Part shown: piece by piece, positions 40,899 to 46,763 of the stretch | Numbering within the stretch: position 1 is the first letter of the stretch | Layout of the letters: every line of letters starts with the position of its first letter | Source: DASSKP01 sp035695045 | GTDB lineage: Bacteria; Actinomycetota; Actinomycetes; JAFAQI01 | Direction: 5' to 3' | Assembly: GCA_035695045.1 (NCBI GenBank) | Contig: DASSEX010000007.1 | Location: 1-46,763, forward strand | DNA length: 46,763 bases | The notes under the pieces: model-generated | Databases searched by the model: none | What the model was told of the DNA's origin: nothing | What the model saw: only the letters and a program-made list of their open reading frames with translations | Translations under genes and position numbers: made by a program

Positions 40899-41800
40899 CC
40901 GATCGCCGCGAGCAGGCGGTTGAGGGCCGACTCGAGTCCCCATCGGTCCGACAGCTGCAGCAGTGTCTCCGGGTCGCGGGGGGTCGAGGGTAGGCGGTCG
41001 TCGTAATCCGGCATCGCGACATCGCAGGCGACGCGCACGACAGCCGGCGCCTTCCGCAGGTAGTCACTCGCCGCCAGGATCTTCGTGCGCGCTCCCGCGG
41101 GAAAGCCGCTGTCGTCGCCGGAGTCGGCGGCGGCGACGATCGCCTCCACCGTGTGGAACTTCGTGACGAGCGCCGCGGCTGTCTTCTCACCCACACCTGC
41201 GACGCCCGGAAGGCCGTCGGACGGGTCACCACGCAGGATGGCGAACTCGCCGTAGGAGCGTCCGGGGATGCCGTACTTCGCGGTCACCGCGGCCTCGTCC
41301 CACGCCTCGGCCTTCCCGACACCCTTCGCCGTGTAGACGATCCGCACCGGCTGGTCGTCACGCACCAGCTGGAACAGGTCACGATCGCCGGTCACCACAT
41401 CGACCGCGCAGCCGGCGGTCGTGGCGAGCGTCCCGATCACGTCGTCGGCTTCGTAGCGGGCGACTCCTACCCGAGCGATGCCGACGGCGTCCAGGACCTG
41501 CTCGATCACCGGCACCTGGACCTCGAGAGCGTCCGGTGTCTGGTCGCCGCCCTTCGGACCCACACGGTGGGCCTTGTACGACGGCAGAGCCTCCACCCGC
41601 CATGCGGGCCGCCAGTCGGCATCCATCGCTGCGACGACCCGCGTCGGCCGGAAGTCACGAACCAGCCGGGCGATGAAGTCCAGCAACCCGCGCACTGCGT
41701 TGACGGGCGTGCCGTCGGGCGCGGTCACCGACTCGGGAATGCCGTAGAACGCGCGGAAGTACAGCGACGGAGTGTCGAGCAGGAGCAGCTTGTCGGTCAC
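40880..41800 (-). CDS. 5'-3' exonuclease (Pol I-type FEN domain)
   Basis: A 306-residue stand-alone 5' nuclease. It opens KLLLLDTPSLYFRAFYG, has the acidic cluster AAMDADWRPAWR, ARYEADDVIGTLA, VVTGDRDLFQLV and, after the arch, DGLPGVAGVGEKTAAALV, the helix-hairpin-helix of the FEN family. Metal-binding aspartates are in place. It may remove RNA primers or flaps. From memory the M. tuberculosis counterpart is Rv2090, between helY and pepE. GTG at 41800 overlaps the stop of the YCII gene (GTGA), so it is translationally coupled. Confidence 0.93.
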   Translation of the reverse strand: MTDKLLLLDTPSLYFRAFYGIPESVTAPDGTPVNAVRGLLDFIARLVRDFRPTRVVAAMDADWRPAWRVEALPSYKAHRVGPKGGDQTPDALEVQVPVIEQVLDAVGIARVGVARYEADDVIGTLATTAGCAVDVVTGDRDLFQLVRDDQPVRIVYTAKGVGKAEAWDEAAVTAKYGIPGRSYGEFAILRGDPSDGLPGVAGVGEKTAAALVTKFHTVEAIVAAADSGDDSGFPAGARTKILAASDYLRKAPAVVRVACDVAMPDYDDRLPSTPRDPETLLQLSDRWGLESALNRLLAAIGQATPE

Positions 41801-42078
41801 GTCGCCGATCCGACGACGACGGTCCACGGCCGGATCTCGTGCGAACGGACCAGGCCGTGGGCGACATACGGATCGGCGTCGACGAACTGCTGGATCGCCG
41901 CGGGGTCGTCGACGTCCCAGACGAGGAGTGCGCGGTCGGGCGGATCCGCGAACGCACCGCCGAGCAGCAGATCACCTCGGTCGGAAGCAGCCCGCGCGAG
42001 CGCCAGGTGCTCCTCGCGAAGGGCCGCGCGCCGTTCGATGTAGTCGTCGACGAGCTCGTAGACAAGCGCGTAATGCAT
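41797..42078 (-). CDS. YCII-related domain protein
   Basis: A 93-residue ferredoxin-like-fold protein beginning MHYALVYEL, with DVDDPAAIQQFVDADPYV and GLVRSHEIRPWTVVVG, typical of YCII-domain proteins. Known members have a conserved His/Asp pair and mostly unknown roles. ATG at 42078 lies 7 nt after a TAGCGT element (leaderless), which excludes an upstream in-frame start at 42108. It is the first gene of an operon with the exonuclease. Confidence 0.87.
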   Translation of the reverse strand: MHYALVYELVDDYIERRAALREEHLALARAASDRGDLLLGGAFADPPDRALLVWDVDDPAAIQQFVDADPYVAHGLVRSHEIRPWTVVVGSAT

Positions 42079-42085
42079 GAGCCGA

Positions 42086-42095
42086 ACGCTAGCCT
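42086..42095. promoter_or_regulatory. overlapping divergent -10 elements sharing one TA step
   Basis: On the minus strand TAGCGT (42091-42086) lies 7 nt before the YCII ATG; on the plus strand TAGCCT (42090-42095) lies 6 nt before the peptidase GTG. Both hexamers fit TANNNT and share base pairs 42090-42091, so one TA dinucleotide serves as the upstream TA of both -10 boxes. Polymerase cannot occupy both at the same time. Confidence 0.65.
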
Positions 42096-42101
42096 GAGCC
42101 T

Positions 42102-43235
42102 GTGTCACATGCTCCCGACCCGAAGGTGCTCCGCTCCCGGCTGGACGCTGCCCGAGACGCGGCTGCGCGCACCGGGGTGGACGCCGTCCTGGTGACGCCG
42201 GGTCCCGACCTGCGTTATCTCGCCGGCTATCTCGCGATCCCGCTCGAGCGGCTCACCTGTCTTCTCGTTCCTGCCGCAGGTGAGCCCACGCTCGTGGTGC
42301 CGAGACTGGAGCAAGCCGCCGCCGAAGCAAGCGGCGCGGGGGACGTCGTACGCATCGTGTCCCATCAGGAGACCGACGATGCGTTCGCCATGGCAGCCGG
42401 CCTGCTGCGTGACGCGATCGGCGGCGTTCCCTCGACGGTCGCACTCACGAACTCGATGCCCGCCCTGCACGTGCTCAGACTTCGCGACGCGATGCCGGAC
42501 ACGCGGCAGGTGCTCGCGGGGGGCGTGCTCGGTGAGCTCCGACTCCGTAAGGCGCCGGACGAGGTGGACGCGTTGCGACGGGCGGCGCAGGCAATCGACC
42601 GAGTGCACGCGCGGATGGGGGAGTGGCTTCGACCGGGGCGCACCGAGGCGGAGGTGGGCCGCGACATCGCGGAGGCCATCGTCGCCTGGGGACATCGCAG
42701 TGTGAACTTCGTCATCGTCGGTAGCGGACCCAACGGTGCGAGTCCCCACCACGACACCAGTGACCGTGTCATCGAGCGAGGCGACCCGGTCGTGGTCGAC
42801 ATCGGCGGCACGATGCCCGACGGCTACTGCTCGGACTGCACCCGGACCTACGTCGCCGGTGGCGAGCCCGATCCGGAGTTCGCGAAGTACTACGCCGTCC
42901 TGCTCGACGCGCAGAAGCGCTCGTGTGACGCGGTGCGTCCCGGCGTCACTGCCGAGAGCGTCGACGCGGCGGCGCGCGACGTCATCGCCGAGGCCGGCTA
43001 CGGCGAGCTCTTCATCCACCGCACGGGACATGGAATCGGTCTCGAAGAGCACGAAGACCCTTACATCGTCGCCGGCAACAGCACGACGCTCGAGCCGGGC
43101 ATGTGTTTCTCGATCGAACCCGGCATCTACCTGCCCGGCCGTCACGGCGCCCGGATCGAGGACATCGTCGCCGTCACCGACGTCGGGGTCGAGCGGCTCG
43201 ACACGATCGACCGCGAGCTCGTGGTCCTCGACTGA
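42102..43235 (+). CDS. pepE: M24 metallopeptidase (Xaa-Pro dipeptidase, PepE-like)
   Basis: A 377-residue creatinase/prolidase-type peptidase. The N-terminal domain (about 8-140) precedes the pita-bread catalytic domain, where the five metal ligands are Asp233 (VVDIGG), Asp245 (CSDCTR), His310 (HRTGHGIG), Glu339 (SIEPGIY) and Glu353 (ARIEDIV); all are present. It likely cleaves dipeptides with C-terminal proline. From memory M. tuberculosis pepE (Rv2089c) lies in the same place. GTG at 42102 is fixed by a leaderless promoter. Its stop shares a base with the next start. Confidence 0.94.
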   Translation: MSHAPDPKVLRSRLDAARDAAARTGVDAVLVTPGPDLRYLAGYLAIPLERLTCLLVPAAGEPTLVVPRLEQAAAEASGAGDVVRIVSHQETDDAFAMAAGLLRDAIGGVPSTVALTNSMPALHVLRLRDAMPDTRQVLAGGVLGELRLRKAPDEVDALRRAAQAIDRVHARMGEWLRPGRTEAEVGRDIAEAIVAWGHRSVNFVIVGSGPNGASPHHDTSDRVIERGDPVVVDIGGTMPDGYCSDCTRTYVAGGEPDPEFAKYYAVLLDAQKRSCDAVRPGVTAESVDAAARDVIAEAGYGELFIHRTGHGIGLEEHEDPYIVAGNSTTLEPGMCFSIEPGIYLPGRHGARIEDIVAVTDVGVERLDTIDRELVVLD

Positions 43236-44392
43236 TGCCCGTGGAGCGGGAGCTTCCGAACGACGAGGCGCGCGAGCTGTTGTCGCTGGTGCGTGACCTT
43301 GCGACGAACGAGCTCGCACCACGAGCCGCGGAGTTCGAGGAACGTGGCGAGTTCCCGCGCGAGGTGTTCCGCACTCTCGGACGAGCCGGCTTGCTCGGCC
43401 TTGCGTACGACGAGGAGCTCGGCGGGGGAGGGCAGCCCTACACGGTCTACCTGCAGGTGCTCGAGGAGCTGGCGACCGCCTGGGCCGCAGTTGCCCTCGG
43501 TGTCAGCGTGCACACGTTGTCCTGCCACCCGCTGGCCATGTTCGGCACGGATGAGCAGAAGAAGCGCTGGCTGCCGGACATGCTCGGTGGCGAGCTGGTC
43601 GGCGCTTACTGCCTGTCCGAGGCCGCTGCGGGTTCGGACGCTGGGTCGCTGCAAGCGCGAGCGCGGCGTGACGGCGACCGGTACGTGATCGATGGCACAA
43701 AGGCGTGGGTGACCCACGGCGGCGTCGCCGACTACTACGACGTTTTCTGCCGGACGTCTGACGACAGGCGACGAGGCATCTCGCTGCTGCTTGCCGACGC
43801 CGACACCGCTGGCCTGCTGCCGCAGGCTGCCGAGAAGAAGATGGGCCTGCGATCGAGCCCAACTGCCCAGATCGTCCTCGACGGGGCGCAGGTCGACGCG
43901 GACCGCCTGATCGGCGAGGAAGGCGACGGACTGCGTATCGCGCTGTCGGCGCTCGACGGTGGACGGCTCGGCATCAGCGCCGTGGCGACGGGCGTCGCGC
44001 AGGCGGCTCTCGACGCGGCGGCGTCGTACGCGCGCGAACGCAAGCAGTTCGGTCAGCGAATCGTCGACTTCCAGGGCGTCTCGTTCATGCTCGCCGACAT
44101 GGCAACCGACGTCGAGGCAGCGCGATCGCTCTACCTCTCGGCCGCGAGGCGTAGGGACGCCGGCAAGCCGTACGGACCGCAGGCGTCGATGGCGAAACTG
44201 TTCGCCACCGACAACGCCATGCGCGTCACGACCGACGCCGTACAGGTTTTCGGCGGCTACGGCTACACGACAGAGTTCCCGGTCGAGCGCTACATGCGCG
44301 AGGTGAAGGTCATGCAGATCTTCGAGGGGACCAACCAGATCCAGCGCATGGTGATCGGACGCCACCTGGCCTCTGACCAGGACAAACACTGA
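43235..44392 (+). CDS. acyl-CoA dehydrogenase
   Basis: A 385-residue flavoprotein of the acyl-CoA dehydrogenase family. It has the FAD-contact pattern YCLSEAAAGSDAGS (about 125-140), the mid-domain DGTKAWVTHGG, and the C-terminal QIFEGTNQIQRMVIG with Glu364 as candidate catalytic base; the Tyr-Arg pair of YMREVKVMQ is typical. It should introduce a double bond into an acyl-CoA; the chain-length preference is unknown. ATG at 43235 overlaps the peptidase stop by one base (TGATG). The longer frame is a shadow. Confidence 0.93.
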   Translation: MPVERELPNDEARELLSLVRDLATNELAPRAAEFEERGEFPREVFRTLGRAGLLGLAYDEELGGGGQPYTVYLQVLEELATAWAAVALGVSVHTLSCHPLAMFGTDEQKKRWLPDMLGGELVGAYCLSEAAAGSDAGSLQARARRDGDRYVIDGTKAWVTHGGVADYYDVFCRTSDDRRRGISLLLADADTAGLLPQAAEKKMGLRSSPTAQIVLDGAQVDADRLIGEEGDGLRIALSALDGGRLGISAVATGVAQAALDAAASYARERKQFGQRIVDFQGVSFMLADMATDVEAARSLYLSAARRRDAGKPYGPQASMAKLFATDNAMRVTTDAVQVFGGYGYTTEFPVERYMREVKVMQIFEGTNQIQRMVIGRHLASDQDKH

Positions 44393-44435
44393 CCACAGCC
44401 CACAGCGGCGAGTACTGCCTGACGGGGTGCTTCGT

Positions 44436-45002
44436 CTAGACCCAGGGTCCGGGCATGTGCGCCACGGGATGCCCTGAAGCCGTGTGGTGACTCGGTTCGC
44501 TCGCACAGATGCACTGGTGCTGCCACGGCCACGAGCCGGGCGCTGTGGTCGTGAGCCATACCGACTTGCCTCGCGGCTGGGATCTTGCCCCCCACTGCTC
44601 GGAGAGCAGGTCGACGAGTTGTAGGCCGCGGCCGGAGAAAACGCTGCCTGCGTCGCCGACGACGGTGGATTCGTCGACGCGTTCGGTGTCGTAGTTCTCG
44701 GGCAGGGCCTCGACTGCGTCAAGGTCGCCGAGGACGTCGTCTCGGGTCGGTCGGATCTGGGGCAGCGCGTCAGAGCGATCAGTCACGGACACCTCGATCG
44801 TTCCCTCGGCGACCGACAGTGTGAGCGTGGACATCGTGCCCGCGTGCAGGACAACGTTCGTCACGAGCTCGGACGCCAGCAGCGCTAGGTCGTCAGCGAC
44901 CCCGTCGAGGTGCCAACCACGCACCGTCTCGTGCACGAACCGTCGCGCTCGCCGCGCCGCGTCCGGGGACGCCGGCAGCTCGATCTCGGCGAACCGGCAC
45001 AT
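44436..45002 (-). CDS. ATP-binding protein of the RsbW/anti-sigma kinase type
   Basis: A 188-residue GHKL ATPase. The N-box is LLASELVTNVVLHAG (about 44-58), the G1-like box is VTDRSD, and the G2 box is GRGLQLVDLLSEQWG (about 127-141). This resembles regulatory ATPases that phosphorylate anti-anti-sigma factors; no sigma factor or antagonist is adjacent. The C-terminal tail is Trp/Cys/His rich and atypical. ATG at 45002 is chosen; the longer frame is not protein-like. The family pattern is repeated in a remnant 400 nt away. Confidence 0.8.
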   Translation of the reverse strand: MCRFAEIELPASPDAARRARRFVHETVRGWHLDGVADDLALLASELVTNVVLHAGTMSTLTLSVAEGTIEVSVTDRSDALPQIRPTRDDVLGDLDAVEALPENYDTERVDESTVVGDAGSVFSGRGLQLVDLLSEQWGARSQPRGKSVWLTTTAPGSWPWQHQCICASEPSHHTASGHPVAHMPGPWV

Positions 45003-45145
45003 CCCGCAACCCCCTACCCAAATCCGAACGTGAGGGGACATGTACCCGCGTGACCGCGGGCGGTAATCACGCAATCGCGGTAAGTCCCGACTGGCCAGAA
45101 AGTGACAAACGAGACGAGTACCCCCGCCACCGGTGGCGAGTTCTC

Positions 45146-45151
45146 TACGGT
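45146..45151 (+). promoter_or_regulatory. -10 element (TACGGT) of a small CxxC gene
   Basis: TACGGT fits TANNNT and lies 29 nt before the GTG at 45181; AAGGA at 45170-45174 follows as ribosome site. Confidence 0.45.
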
Positions 45152-45180
45152 GAACCGGCCCGCTCAACCAAGGACAGTTC

Positions 45181-45354
45181 GTGACCAGCCAGTTCGTGAT
45201 GACCTGCGGCGAGTGCCAAGCCACCCACACGCTGGGCGGGCCGGACGCCGTTGTCGCCGCCGAGATAGCAACCTTCATCGCCGCCCACCGCGAGCACGGC
45301 GAGTTCAGCATCAAGGCGGTGGCACCGACCAGCGACGACGGGACGACCGCGTAG
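45181..45354 (+). CDS. 57-residue CxxC protein, unknown
   Basis: A short GTG-started frame with a -10 element (45146-45151) and an AAGGA ribosome site six nt upstream. It reads VTSQFVMTCGECQATHTLGG and then a helix with AAEIATFIAAHREHG and a final strand (FSIKAV). The TCGEC pair with nearby histidines suggests a small zinc-binding or redox protein. No family is recognised. The conserved-looking composition and its signals make a real gene plausible. It diverges from the ATPase gene. Confidence 0.5.
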   Translation: MTSQFVMTCGECQATHTLGGPDAVVAAEIATFIAAHREHGEFSIKAVAPTSDDGTTA

Positions 45355-45415
45355 CCGTAGGCGGGGCCCTACCGGGCCCGCGGAGCTCGGCGGACTATCC
45401 GGCCTGTGACTCCTG

Positions 45416-45556
45416 CTAGGAACGGTGACCGAGGGAGTCGAGCACCGCGACACGCGCAACGATCGTCTTGCCCGTGCCGGTGTGTTCGACGCGCCAGTCG
45501 AGGCTCAGGTGATCGACGATGCGCAGGCCGCGGACGCTACGGTCTTGCCTTTGATG
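45416..45556 (-). pseudogene. remnant of a second RsbW-like ATPase
   Basis: Read leftward, the frame gives RGLRIVDHLSLDWRV followed by a Gly-Thr-Gly-Lys stretch and ends at TAG (45416-45418). This matches the G2 box and C-terminal strand of the intact ATPase next door (GRGLQLVDLLSEQWG). Upstream, the frame is closed by a TGA at 45557-45559, so the N- and G1-boxes are missing. It is a truncated copy or a different member of the same family. Confidence 0.6.
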
Positions 45557-45589
45557 TCAAGGTGAGGCGTCGCTCGGCGCAGTATCTGT

Positions 45590-46272
45590 TCAGGTGGTGG
45601 CTTCCTCGACGAGCTCGGCAGCGACTTCCCGCAGCTTCTTGTGCGATTGCTGCGAGAGCCGTGTCAGCCGCGAGAACGCTTCGTCCGGGCCGCACTTGTG
45701 CGCGGCCATGAGGATGCCTTTGGCCTGTTCGATGACGGCGCGGGAGGTCATCGCCTCCTGCATCTGTGTAGCCAGCTTCGCGCTGGTCAGGTACAGGGTG
45801 GTGTTGCCGATCGCGACCGCGGCGTAGGAGGCGAACTGTTCAGCGAGTTGCACCCGTTCGTCTTTGAACAGTTGTGACTGGAGCGCGTAGACGTTCAGGG
45901 CGCCGACGACGTGTCGCTGGACTGGCAGCGGCACCGACAGGGAGCTCCGTACGCCGGCGTTGTTGGCGGCCGACGTGAACTCGGGCCAGCGGGCGTCGGC
46001 GTACATGTCCTCGATGAGCACGCGGTGGCCGACCCGTGCCGAGTCCAGGCAAGGGCCATGCTCATGTCGGTACTGGGTCTGGTCGAGGGTCACGGCGAGA
46101 TCTGCGGTCGCCGCCGGCGTCGTCGCTTCGTCGCCGGTGACTGCGAGCCGATCACCGCCTTGGCGAGGTCCACGGTCCGTTGCAGGATCTCGACGAGTGG
46201 GACCGCGCTCACCGCGAGTTCGCCCAACTCGGCGAAGGCGGTGCGCGCGTCGCCGTTCGAGGGCTGAGTCAT
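45590..46272 (-). pseudogene. frameshifted GAF-ANTAR regulator
   Basis: The gene is split into two leftward frames. The first (46272-46090, 60 codons) starts MTQPSNGDARTAFAEL and reads the first GAF helix before running into an Arg-rich stretch and TGA. The second (46093-45590) holds the rest of the GAF domain (HGPCLDSARVGH) and the ANTAR RNA-binding domain (AVIEQAKGILMAAHKCGPDEAFSRLTR). In the second frame, the region just before also reads as GAF sequence (LAVTGDEATTPAAT), so one missing base near 46153-46160 would restore a gene of about 227 codons. The two frames overlap as GTGA, so separate translation is not excluded. Confidence 0.7.
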
Positions 46273-46684
46273 GTGGGAGGCCTTCGGGAAAATCCCGGGC
46301 CGAGACGATCTACGACGCTCGCGGCGGTCCGAGGCGGAGGGGTGGCCCCGCCGAAGGCGGGTCTGAGTGGGGCCGCTAAGCCCTACGACCCACGTCCTTG
46401 CTAACGCGAGACCGCCGCAGAAACACGGCTCAACAAGCCCACCGTACGCGCTCGGGGCGGCCGTGTCCTCCACCCCGCTGCGTCGGCAGACCCGCGAAGC
46501 GGACACGAACTCGGCCGGCCAAGATCTCCAGCGAGTCACCGGCCGGGACCGATTAGCCAGGATGTAACCAGCGTTCTCCACCACCCGTTATGTGAGCGAA
46601 CGTGATCGTTTAGCCCTTCTCACGCAGCGGTGCACGCTCAGGAGCCGGAGAAGTTGATCACGTTCGCTCGGTGAAGAGGTGCCG
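46273..46684. other. 412-nt stretch without a recognisable gene
   Basis: Short frames here have no protein-like composition. Contents seen: small hairpins at 46285-46297 (CGGGA-AAA-TCCCG) and 46347-46361 (CCCGCC-GAA-GGCGGG), probably in the leader of the GAF-ANTAR gene, and the 14-bp inverted repeat at 46594-46669. Confidence 0.5.
46594..46669. repeat. 14-bp perfect inverted repeat with 48-nt loop
   Basis: GAGCGAACGTGATC (46594-46607) and GATCACGTTCGCTC (46656-46669) are exact reverse complements. Inside, CTTCTC (46616-46621) and GAGAAG (46648-46653) pair as a second stem, so the whole can fold as a long interrupted hairpin. There is no transposase. It could be the ends of a small mobile remnant or a transcript end for the leftward partial gene. 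Confidence 0.6.
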
Positions 46685-46763
46685 CTATCGCTGCTGGAAC
46701 CCTCGTTGCCGCAACGCCGTGAACAGAGGAACTCCCACGTTGCGCATCGCGTAGTAACTCGCG
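46685..46763 (-). CDS. C-terminal end of a leftward gene, cut by window edge
   Basis: The frame from 46762 reads ASYYAMRNVGVPLFTALRQR, followed by Gly, Phe, two Gln and Arg, and ends at TAG (46685-46687), 25 residues. The composition looks like a real protein end, but the piece is too short to name. It would be upstream of the 14-bp inverted repeat and the GAF-ANTAR gene. Confidence 0.35.
   Translation of the reverse strand, partial: ASYYAMRNVGVPLFTALRQRGFQQR

Noticed and set aside
1..46763. CRISPR array, tRNA or rRNA genes, transposases or phage genes
   Set aside because: No spaced direct repeats, cloverleaf-like patterns, conserved rRNA strings or recombinase motifs were recognised on either strand by eye.

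Overview
The window is one continuous stretch of a high-GC Gram-positive chromosome. It carries the complete Pup-proteasome region (mpa/arc, dop, pup, prcB, prcA, pafA, pafB, pafC), flanked by metH, tatA/tatC, a HelY-type helicase, a 5'-3' exonuclease and an M24 dipeptidase. From memory, this order closely matches Mycobacterium tuberculosis Rv2089c-Rv2125, so the host is an actinomycete. The tryptophan-tailed subtilase, the DUF3866-like protein and the phosphotransferase between mpa and dop are not in that mycobacterial region and hint at a Frankia/Jatrophihabitans-like lineage, but I cannot fix the order or genus. No rRNA, tRNA, CRISPR array or transposase was seen.

Layout: 1-1.9 kb holds a leftward universal stress protein / alpha-beta hydrolase / PAC2 operon (PAC2 cut by the window edge). 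1.96-6.6 kb is a rightward metH-HAD phosphatase-membrane protein operon coupled by ATGA overlaps. 6.7-9.8 kb is a secreted subtilase with a tryptophan-repeat tail, coupled to a membrane diguanylate cyclase. 9.8-13.9 kb is an ABC exporter (permease plus ATPase) diverging from a methyltransferase-like gene. 13.9-15.8 kb holds a Fe-S RecB-like nuclease and an esterase. 15.8-22.4 kb is rightward: site-2 protease, trmI, mpa, phosphotransferase, dop, small membrane protein; a second methyltransferase runs on to 23.0 kb. 23.0-26.4 kb has a coiled-coil protein (leftward), then pup, an HNH nuclease, prcB and prcA, closed by a strong inverted repeat. 26.4-33.4 kb mixes pafA and an SRPBCC gene (rightward) with an exported pseudoprotease, an adenylate cyclase, a DUF3866-like protein and an FAD oxidoreductase (leftward). 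33.5-40.9 kb is pafB-pafC, a zinc-ribbon gene, a small membrane protein, tatA-tatC, a lipid kinase and the helicase. 40.9-44.4 kb holds the exonuclease and YCII genes (leftward), then the M24 peptidase and an acyl-CoA dehydrogenase (rightward). 44.4-46.76 kb is a lower-density tail with an RsbW-like ATPase, an unlisted 57-residue CxxC protein, a remnant of a second ATPase, a frameshifted GAF-ANTAR gene and a 14-bp inverted repeat.

How it works together: Pup (already ending GGE) is ligated to proteins by PafA, removed by Dop, and pupylated substrates are unfolded by Mpa, whose QYL tail opens the PrcA/PrcB core. PafB/PafC are WYL-type transcription regulators, known in mycobacteria to control DNA-damage genes. 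TatA/TatC export folded proteins.

The most interesting signals are: (i) a perfect TGTGA-N6-TCACA palindrome between a pseudoprotease gene and pafA, with an ATP-type adenylate cyclase just past pafA; (ii) the exported trypsin-fold protein with all three catalytic positions replaced; (iii) an HNH nuclease with two tandem zinc ribbons and a rare TTA codon between pup and prcB; (iv) the subtilase repeat tail; (v) a very regular leaderless-promoter pattern, TANNNT followed by 6-7 nt and the start codon, which fixes many starts, including two symmetrical divergent promoter pairs.
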